Below, one piece after another: positions 58,001 to 64,000 of a stretch of DNA of 64,000 bases (its first letter is position 1; the number at the start of each line of letters is the position of its first letter). This DNA is from Galbula dea (lineage: Eukaryota; Chordata; Aves; Piciformes; Galbulidae). The stretch is taken from contig VWZX01009005.1 of the NCBI GenBank assembly GCA_013399015.1, positions 1,324,716-1,388,715 on the forward strand, read 5' to 3'. The notes under the pieces are model-generated. The model was not told where the DNA came from, searched no databases, and worked only from the letters and a program-made list of their open reading frames with translations. A program made the position numbers and the translations under genes.

Positions 58001-61000
58001 TTAAGATGACACATGCTGGGTTCAGGGCTCTAACATGTTGTTGTTGACCTCAAGGGCACTCCACAGCCTGAGCTTTCACAGGAGCTGAGGCATGACTGCT
58101 GTAAAGAAGTGAGCAAGTGAGGGAGTTGATGTTTAATGTGAGGATGTGACAGTACACTAGGGGGTAGCAGTGGTAGCATACCAACAACCTGGTTCAAGGC
58201 TGCTGGCTGCAGAAGCTGTTTTATTATTATGTTATTTTTATGTAATGAGTATGCATGTTGGTGCTTAGTTTGTCTTGGCAGTTTTGAAATGGGGAATGCT
58301 TGGATCATGTCATGCTTATAGATACATTACACAGAACCATAGAATGGTTTGGGCTGGAAGGGACCTTAAAGATTATCAAGTTCCAACCCCTCTGCCATGG
58401 TCAGGGACACTTTGCACTAGACCATATTGCTCAAAGCCCCATCCAACCTATTCTTGAAGACTTCCAGGGAGAGGGCATTCACACCTTATCTGGTCAACCT
58501 ATTCCAGTGTCTCACCACCCTCTCACTAATGCATCTCTTCCTAAAATCTAAATCTACCCTCTTTCAGTCTGAAACTGTTAACCCTTGCCCTAGCGCTACA
58601 CTCACTGATATCAGCAACCTGTGTGGTGGGTAATCATTTAGACTGTCTGGATGGCCAGAGCCCTGGAGGTCAAGTGTGAACATAAAGAAGTACTTGTCTG
58701 CTGAGTACAATGGCTGCCTTTATGGTATGCCCCTGGTAAGGTGAGGTAAAGAGAGTGGTAGGTGAGTTTGTACTCAGAACCAGAGACAGATGACTATTAA
58801 ATGTGGAAGGGAGAGATGAAGCTGCCAAATGCTGGAGGTATCTTAAAAAGAAGGTGTGGGGAGTGTGTGCTGAAACATTGTAAATTGAGTGACTTAAAAG
58901 TGGGAAATACATTGCATTTGTCTGGATTTGATAAGGACAGTCTTGTTAACCATTCTTACCTGGCTTTGCTTTGAAAATCCTGAGGAATGAGCCTCTACTT
59001 TGAAATAAATTCCAGAACCTTATTGTTGTAATTAATTCTGTTCCCCATGCAAGCTCTTTGTATCCAGGGGATCTGTGTGAATGATTTAAATGTATGTGTA
59101 CACCAAGTAGGGAAATGATAATAAAAGGGTACTTTCTAAGTTTTTCCTCAAATAGAATAGCCCATAAGAGATGCATTAGAAAAAGCACTTGGAAGGTAGG
59201 GCTGGCTATTTGAAAATAACCAAATGTGTATGACCACTCCTTCCCACTGTCCCTTCCCTCTTCCCTCCTCACCCCCCAACAACACCTAAACTATTGGAAG
59301 AAGGGATTTGATATTGTTTGGTTTTGTTATGTGATTGTGTGATGTTCAAGGCCCTGATTTTGGATGTTGCTGTGAGCCTCTTGCATCTCAAGGATTTGTT
59401 GTTCTGTTGGCAACAAGTGAATCTTGCTGCAAGCATTTACTGATTCTACGTATGAAGTTACCAAGCCCCTGCCTACTCCTTGGAAGCAGGAGAAGAGTAA
59501 AAAACAATTTTCTGCTCCTAGTGTGGTGCAGGGCTTTATTCTATTGACCTCTGGGAAACTAAGTGAGCATACATGTACTTTACTGACTACCCCTGAGGCA
59601 GCCTTTGTGGCGTAGTTAGTTGGGAGATGTGGCTGTTAGCCTTTCCTGTTTCAGTGGGTTAGCTTGCATCCTGTCTGAGACTCTTAATCCAGGAAAGGAA
59701 TAACCTTTGTTTGAGAAGCTTATTCATGCAAAAATACTTCTGCTATGGTGCTATATTGGTTACCAAGATGTAGCAGACTCAGTTGCCCAAAGCTTGGTGC
59801 TGCCATGAGGCATCTTGGGGGAAGCACTTAGTTTCTTCCAAGCCTGACACAATTTATGTATAATTTTAAAAGAAAACAATGAGTTAGTATCTTGAAGCAG
59901 GTCTTGCATTTTCTACCTTTTTCATACTTCTTCCTGTAGCACAAGGCTCCTTTCCAGTCCATCATTCTCATTCCACTTGTTCTCTGTTTTACTTAGAAAA
60001 TACAGAGCTGTCGTGTTGCTGCAGTTGCTGTCAAAATGCTGCCACTTTCCTCCTGGATTTTGAAACGAAATCTTGATTTACTGTTCTCACTTCAGTCCAG
60101 CTCCCATCCCTCTTGCACTTTTCTTCCACCCGAGGGTTCTCCTTTTACACACTCTTGTTGTATTGATGATGATTAAAGAATTTGGAGATCAGGTTGGTTT
60201 TGTTGTAGATGATTGTGGGCTTTAGCAGTTACCAACACTAACATTGGTCTGTTTTGTATGTGAAAGGTGTTTTTACTTCAGAATAAATTGTGGAAATTTG
60301 TTTTTCAGTATCGGCTTAAATTGTGCTTTAGGGGCAGTGGAGATGCGACCCTTCATTGAAACGATTGGGAAGTGTACAACAGCCTACGTCATCTGTTACC
60401 CCAATGCAGGTGTGTTGCTACACATGTTCCTATGCTTACAGGCAGATGAAATCTAACTAAAACATTCCATCTCATTAGCAATAGCAGAGTTTAATTCACT
60501 TGAAGAGATGATTGTTTTTACTATTAAAAAGAGATGAAGAATGTTTTAAACTGCTGAAAGCAACTTATTAGTGCTGGGACAGTGAGCTCGGATTACACTC
60601 TTGCCTAATTAATAATCTATTGAGTAATGATTGCAAGGGTGATGAGGCATTTTAGTCCTCCTACAAGTGTAGCAACTTTAAATGTCTTTTATGGAATTTA
60701 ATTCTGTTCTAATGGGCTTTAAGCAAATTGTAATACTAGAAAAATTATGTTTCAAGGTCTTCCCAACACTTTTGGTGGTTATGATGAAACTCCAGAAGTG
60801 ACTGCCACGCATATAAAGGTATGAAATATTTCTTGTGAGTGTGTCATATCTGACATACTAGTAAACAAGGAGTCTTTGTATTTTGTCTGTATTTGATACA
60901 GTACTGTGTTGGTTTGGTTTTCCTCAGATGGCTCTATATGTGATTTGGATTTTTTTATAGGCAGTTTGCTGAGTGATGCTGATTTGAGATATCAGGTTAG

Positions 61001-63077
61001 GAAAAACTATTCAGGAAACTTTGAAAACCTTGGTTACTTTCATGTCCTACACTAAGTAGCTTTCCTGCAGCATGATCTATGGATATTACTCATTTGCACT
61101 TCTGTGTTCTTAGTTTTACATTTTGGAGTTGTTCAAAAAGCTGAGCAGATTTTATGAACTTGGCAGAATTTTACAAAGTTGTGTGCATAGGAACTGCTGG
61201 TAGTGGTGGTGTTCCTGTGCAGGATGTCCATCCCCATGCTGCTCTGTCTGCACAAGACAGAACTATGTGACTGGAGCTGCAGTGTGTCAGCAAGAATGCA
61301 CTCTCTGATGCATGTTAATTCCTTTTTATAATACAATATGACTCATCTTTGATACTCACCCAAGTTTTCATCTGGAACTTCAATATAAAATAGGCCAGTT
61401 TAATATGTAGTTTCCTAAAAGTAGGTGTTGAAATTGCTGGTTAGCCTTGGGAATCCACATCTCAAAACTAATGCTAAAGAGAAGTAGTAATACTGATTGT
61501 TTCTAATTTATTTTTTTATTTCTTGTAATTCCCTGAATTGCTTAATATGTAGAGAGAAAAATATAAAAATGTCTCTCAATGTGTATCTGTCTCTCAATGT
61601 GTATGAGCAGTCAGCATGGGTTTACTGAGGGGAAGTCATGTTTGACCAACCTGTGGAGTCTCTTTTCTATGGAGATATTCAAAACCCATCTGGATGTGCT
61701 TCTGTGTGACCTGGTCTAGGGAATCCTGCTGTGGCAGGGGGGTTGGACTAGATGATCTTTTGAGGTCCCTTCCAACTTTTAATGTTCTGTGATTCTGTGA
61801 TCTGTCTCTCAACGTGTGTGTGTCCCTCAACATGTACATATATATATGAAAGATACTTTTATTAACTTGAAACTAATTTCTCTTTCACTCTTTCTTACAG
61901 AGTTTTGCTTTAGATGGTTTGGTCAACATAGTTGGAGGTTGCTGTGGTACTACACCAGCACATATAAGGTACCTCATGAGCTACAACTTCAGGTGCACTG
62001 TGAAGTAATTTAAGTGTTGCTTCTGTGGAGCAGTGTTTCATGGCTTGTCTTAGTTTCCTAAAAAGATGGATCAGATGAAGGCCAATAGCAGCAGTATATG
62101 AAGTAGAAATAACCTAACTTTCATAGCTGTGTGTGTGTCATGAAGTGACAATGAGTAGAAGCATGGTTCAAACAAGGATTATACCTCTGCTGTTTTTTAA
62201 TCTAAAATTGTTTCAGAGTTACTCCTTCCTCTTCACTGTTGGATAGAATAGGCTTCCCATCTCTGCTCCCTTATGCCACCTGTTTTTTCTCTTTCTGACA
62301 GTTGTAGCCACAAGGTGAAACTTGAGGTTTCCTTTGATGGAAGGAAGGAAGGTGTGTGGGTGCCAGGGGGAAGTGTCAGAACAGGTGATCTGGGAGTGGT
62401 GTACAGCTGGCTGGTCAGAAGGAACATTTACTGTTTTCCTCACTGGAAGTAGATCAGTCAAAAAACCTCCCTTTTTCACCAGGGCTTGAAAGAGAAGGGG
62501 CCCTTGTGATTCTTTTTACCCTGATACAAACTGGGGAGAGGTGGTATGTGAACACTCTGTCATTCCTGACTGGAGAAAGGAGAAAGTGAACATGAACACA
62601 TGAACATTCCATCATCTGAGAAACATGTCTGAGCAAAGAGCAATGTTCATCCCTTGATGTTTTGCTGCAGTCATGAGTAATTACTCAGGTCAGGAGATTA
62701 TGACTGCAGTAAGAGTGTAGTTGAGGACTGTTTCTGATTTTGATCAGCTATCCTGTTAGAGTATCTCACATTCTATATTTGATAAAACTTCAGCTTTATA
62801 CATTCCCTGCAAGTGGCTATGGCAGGATCTTCTGAGAGTATGCTTTGGCCACACAAAGTAAAACTAGCTAGTCTTTTCTGCTACAGGGCTAAATTTGAGA
62901 TGTTAAGGATATGTCTAGTATATTCTATTTGAGTCCTGTCTGGAATGGTTTAATTTTAATTGAAAACTTTACTCTTTTACTTTCCTCTTCTGCAACTCAG
63001 GAAAATTGCTGAAGCTGTGAAATCCTGTAAGCCTCGTGTTCCACCTTCTCTCTCTCAAGGATACATGCTGCTGTCAG
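48885..63077 (+). CDS. MTR: MTR, cobalamin-dependent methionine synthase (partial, 3' end outside window)
   Basis: Methionine synthase transfers the methyl group of 5-methyltetrahydrofolate through cobalamin to homocysteine, making methionine and tetrahydrofolate in the cytosol. The window holds exons 2-12, encoding the homocysteine-binding barrel: VLDGGMGTMIQ, GADIIETNTFSS, GALGPTN-type VAGAVGPTNRTLSVSPSVER, DILLVETVFDTANAK, SGTIVDKSGRTLSGQTGE, GLNCALGAVEMRPF and NIVGGCCGTTP. The three zinc-binding cysteines are C243, C306 and C307 counting from the ATG at 48885. A constant shift of 17 gives human C260, C323 and C324, so there are no indels. All exon junctions keep phase. The pterin, cobalamin and reactivation domains lie beyond 64000. 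The start is uncertain; see the exon 2 entry. Confidence 0.96.
49083..49990 (+). other. MTR intron 2
   Basis: About 0.9 kb in which nothing was recognised. Confidence 0.55.
49991..50080 (+). CDS. MTR: MTR exon 3
   Basis: This 90-base, phase-0 exon encodes EYLLSGADIIETNTFSSTRV then AQADYGLEHL. The acceptor is GTCTTACAG and the donor TTG|GTAAGA. Confidence 0.97.
50596..50868 (-). mobile_element. LTR of an endogenous retrovirus (3' LTR, antisense)
   Basis: On the minus strand this 273-base LTR begins TGTAACATC directly after a purine-rich tract (50869-50891) and ends TTTTGGGGCA. It has a TATA-like TATAAATAG (near 50732-50740) and AATAAA (50657-50662 on the complement). The purine tract and TG...CA ends identify it as a 3' LTR. 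Confidence 0.78.
50869..51370 (-). pseudogene. Degraded retroviral pol remnant without env
   Basis: On the minus strand about 51050-51190 reads as the C-terminal part of a gammaretrovirus-like (ERV1) integrase. About 51230-51370 resembles the end of an RNase H domain. Both are broken by stop codons, and the integrase core between them is missing. The integrase tail lies only about 180 bases from the polypurine tract, so env is absent. No 5' LTR was seen before exon 4. It is a non-functional fossil. Confidence 0.6.
51525..51594 (+). CDS. MTR: MTR exon 4
   Basis: This 70-base exon encodes AYRLNRVSAQVARKAADDVA then AQT(G). The acceptor is TTGTTCTAG and the donor CAG|GTAAGC. It begins 155 bases after the retroviral remnant. 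Confidence 0.96.
52350..52965 (-). mobile_element. CR1 LINE, 5'-truncated, about 0.6 kb
   Basis: The + strand shows the complement of the CR1 3' region: GGTGTTGGAAGAGACCTCTG, TCTGTTCCAGTGCTCTGTCA, TTGTCCTATCGCTGTGCACC and TGTGGCCCTCCTCTGGACTT. It continues into the end of the reverse-transcriptase frame, which is open on the minus strand (52730-52957). It is one of the longest CR1 copies here and is antisense to MTR. Confidence 0.92.
53257..53355 (+). mobile_element. CR1 LINE 3' end
   Basis: GACATGGTTTAGTGGGCATG, then GTTGGACTTGATGATCTTGG and CCTTCCAACCTTAATGATTC form a typical CR1 3' end. It stops 66 bases before MTR exon 5. Confidence 0.88.
53422..53514 (+). CDS. MTR: MTR exon 5
   Basis: This 93-base exon encodes (G)IRRYVAGAVGPTNRTLSVSP then SVERPDYRNI. 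It ends with one base of a split threonine codon. The acceptor is GGGTTCAG and the donor ATAA|GTAAGT. Confidence 0.97.
   Translation, partial: ELGDTLLEPWVQQTGHSLCHHLWRDQIIGT
53607..53713 (+). CDS. MTR: MTR exon 6
   Basis: This 107-base exon encodes (T)FDELVEAYKEQAKGLLDGGV then DILLVETVFDTANAK. The acceptor is GTTTTACAG and the donor AAG|GTGAGA. The preceding intron is only 92 bases. Confidence 0.97.
53714..55725 (+). other. MTR intron 6
   Basis: A 2 kb intron that begins with 47 bases and then a solo LTR (53766-54503). The remainder is AT-rich with no recognised element. Confidence 0.6.
53766..54503 (+). mobile_element. Solo LTR, ERVL-like, with 5-bp target duplication
   Basis: This 738-base element begins TGGCCTGGTTTGGG and ends CCCTCAACA. 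It is flanked by ACTAC on both sides (53761-53765 and 54504-54508). Its start (GGTTTGGGTTAGAACAGAA) and its A/T-rich poly(A) region (TTCATTTAT, ATTATTATTA, TTTTCCAATCCA) parallel the LTR at 30506-31025, so both belong to one family or close subfamilies. It includes a TA microsatellite (54073-54088). It is sense to MTR and has no internal genes. Confidence 0.87.
55726..55785 (+). CDS. MTR: MTR exon 7
   Basis: This 60-base, phase-0 exon encodes AALFALQTLFDKEYTPRPIF. The acceptor is TTCTACAG and the donor TTT|GTAAGT. Confidence 0.97.
55786..56331 (+). other. MTR intron 7
   Basis: A 546-base intron, T-rich, with no recognised element. Confidence 0.55.
56332..56426 (+). CDS. MTR: MTR exon 8
   Basis: This 95-base exon encodes VSGTIVDKSGRTLSGQTGEA then FVISVAHSNPL plus two bases of a cysteine codon. 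The acceptor is ATACTTAG and the donor TTTG|GTAAGG. Confidence 0.97.
56427..60308 (+). other. MTR intron 8 (3.9 kb)
   Basis: It contains an antisense CR1 (58332-58606). The remaining sequence has no recognised exon, RNA gene or repeat family. Confidence 0.6.
58332..58606 (-). mobile_element. CR1 LINE 3' end, antisense
   Basis: The + strand reads CAGAACCATAGAATGGTTTG, GGCTGGAAGGGACCTTAAAG, CCCATCCAACCTATTCTTGA and AACCCTTGCCCTAGCGCTAC. This is the complement of the CR1 3' end with its ATAGAATGG tail. Confidence 0.93.
60309..60409 (+). CDS. MTR: MTR exon 9, first zinc-ligand cysteine
   Basis: This 101-base exon encodes (C)IGLNCALGAVEMRPFIETIG then KCTTAYVICYPNA(G). The cysteine of GLNCALG corresponds to human C260, a zinc ligand that helps activate homocysteine. 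The acceptor is TTTTTCAG and the donor GCAG|GTGTGT. Confidence 0.97.
60410..60756 (+). other. MTR intron 9
   Basis: A 347-base intron with nothing recognised. Confidence 0.55.
60757..60818 (+). CDS. MTR: MTR exon 10
   Basis: This 62-base exon encodes (G)LPNTFGGYDETPEVTATHIK. The acceptor is GTTTCAAG and the donor AAG|GTATGA. Confidence 0.96.
61570..61840 (+). repeat. CTGTCTCTCAATGTGTAT tandem array split by CR1
   Basis: Two units (61570-61586, 61587-61604) stand left of the CR1 and two diverged units (61800-61819, 61820-61840) stand right of it. The CR1 lies between matching words ATCTGTCTCTCAA. Confidence 0.75.
61605..61800 (+). mobile_element. CR1 LINE 3' end
   Basis: GGAAGTCATGTTTGACCAAC, GGCAGGGGGGTTGGACTAGA, TGAGGTCCCTTCCAACTTTT and the tail TTCTGTGATTCTGTGA identify a sense CR1 3' end, with an internal deletion relative to longer copies. 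Confidence 0.9.
61901..61968 (+). CDS. MTR: MTR exon 11, zinc-ligand cysteine pair
   Basis: This 68-base exon encodes SFALDGLVNIVGGCCGTTPA then HI(R). The Cys-Cys pair corresponds to human C323-C324, the other two zinc ligands. The acceptor is TTCTTACAG and the donor AAG|GTACCT. Confidence 0.97.
61969..63000 (+). other. MTR intron 11
   Basis: A 1 kb intron with no recognised element. Confidence 0.55.
63001..63077 (+). CDS. MTR: MTR exon 12
   Basis: This 77-base exon encodes (R)KIAEAVKSCKPRVPPSLSQG then YMLLS(G), the end of the homocysteine domain before the linker to the pterin domain. The acceptor is GCAACTCAG and the donor TCAG|GTAAAA. Confidence 0.96.
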
Positions 63078-64000
63078 GTAAAATGGAATCTTAACAGTCT
63101 CACCTTTATTACTCATGCAAACTTTGCTGTTCTCTGCTTATCGGAGTGGCAATACCAGTTTGCCATTCTACCTGAATCCAGCAAGCTTATGGATGTGTAG
63201 CCAGATCTAAATCTTACTGCTTTGACCAAAGGATTAGCACAACATTTTATAACAATCTTGTGTAATATAACCAAGCCAGAATATTTGACTCTGCAATTGT
63301 CAGTGCCTTTATCTTCACTTTGTAACAGGGGGAGGAGCAAACACAGAGAAGTCAGGTGATTTGACTACAGCTGATGGCAAAGCTGGGACCAAATCCTAGT
63401 TCACCCTCTGTGAGAGAACTGCCCTCTATTGCCTCAAATGCCAATCCAGTTGTACTGGGACAGTGTTCCAGCAATACATCCAGGTCTAGAATGTCTTCTT
63501 TTAGCAAAGCCTAGATCTGTATGTTCCCTCAGCCAAGCCTTTTTTAAGCCTTTGGGCCATGTATCTGAATAAAACAGTACCTTCTTTTTGATCTGGTATT
63601 TTAATCTCAAAGGCAAATCAGTTTAGCATAAATTAAATTATGGCTGGATGTTGGTTTCACTCATTAGCTTATGCTGTTCTGATGTAAGAATAACAGAATA
63701 TTAGGTTTATTTGCTGCTGAGTTCCCTGCTACCCAAGGGTGCCACTGAGCTTGTTTCTTTGAACTTGGCTATGTGGCTAAGAGCTGTGCTTGTTAGGCAG
63801 TGAATTTGGTGGGCTTTTTCTCTGGTTGTGGTAGAGTCATGAGATCACAAAGTTGGAAGTTGAGAGTGGGTGTGTATGTGCATACATGTAGATGCCCAAA
63901 GGATTGTGGCTTTTTGTCATTTTATATTGGCCATATTGGATCTTACTTTTTTGAGGATCAGGTAAATTATTGTCTGTCATTGAGGAAGGATAGAAACCTT
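63078..64000 (+). other. MTR intron 12 (runs off the window)
   Basis: It contains a MIR-like relic at 63318-63402 and nothing else recognised. Confidence 0.55.
63318..63402 (-). repeat. MIR-like ancient SINE fragment
   Basis: CACAGAGAAGTCAGGTGATT, then GCAAAGCTGGGACCAAATCC follow the complement of MIR (CACAGAGAGGTTAAGTGACT, GAGCTGGGATTCGAACCC). It is diverged. Confidence 0.55.

Larger units (their letters stand above)
60819..61900 (+). other. MTR intron 10
   Basis: A 1.1 kb intron with a CR1 3' end (61605-61800) inside a small tandem array. Confidence 0.6.

Noticed and set aside
1..64000. CRISPR arrays, operons or prokaryotic mobile elements
   Set aside because: The window is vertebrate intron-exon DNA. 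The few tandem repeats lack spacer-repeat regularity.

Overview
This is a window of vertebrate nuclear DNA, almost certainly from a bird and probably a songbird. Small exons with GT-AG introns encode two well-known vertebrate proteins. The repeats are avian in kind: CR1 LINE 3' ends with ATTCTRTG tails, short solo LTRs, and one tRNA-derived SINE with a CR1 tail of the TguSINE1 type, which is known from songbirds. Both genes lie on the + strand. No bacterial, plasmid or phage feature, CRISPR array or RNA gene was found.

Positions 1-32590 hold the 3' two thirds of ACTN2, the sarcomeric alpha-actinin-2 of the Z-disc. The canonical exons 7-18, 8b, 19b, 20 and 21 sum to 2070 coding bases (689 codons plus stop). 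This equals residues 206-894 of the mammalian protein with no gap or break. The reading frame ends at 31397 and a poly(A) signal lies at 32561-32570. Three extra exon-like copies sit beside or apart from their canonical partners: an alternative exon 6 (1166-1244), an alternative exon 8 (5076-5161) and a non-muscle-type EF-hand exon 19a (27067-27144). All three are open and have correct splice sites and phases. Around the 19a/19b pair there is a striking set of Quaking-type ACTAAY motifs, an Rbfox TGCATG motif and a pyrimidine tract, placed as expected for repression of 19a and activation of 19b in muscle. This is the most interesting signal in the window.

Positions 32590-43870 are intergenic and AT-rich. 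They contain a truncated CR1-tailed SINE, simple repeats and an ERVK-like solo LTR with internal tandem repeats. A CpG island at about 43870-44680 is the likely promoter of MTR (methionine synthase). MTR exons 2-12 lie at 48868-63077 and encode the whole homocysteine-binding barrel, including the three zinc-ligand cysteines; the gene runs off the right edge. Its introns carry CR1 copies, a solo ERVL-type LTR, and the remnant of an endogenous retrovirus without env.

The two genes are functionally unrelated neighbours (muscle structure; one-carbon and methionine metabolism). The ACTN2-MTR order is, from general knowledge, the usual one in vertebrates. Exon numbers follow the mammalian genes. 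Exon limits were read by eye from splice sites, frame and known protein sequence, and have not been checked against RNA.
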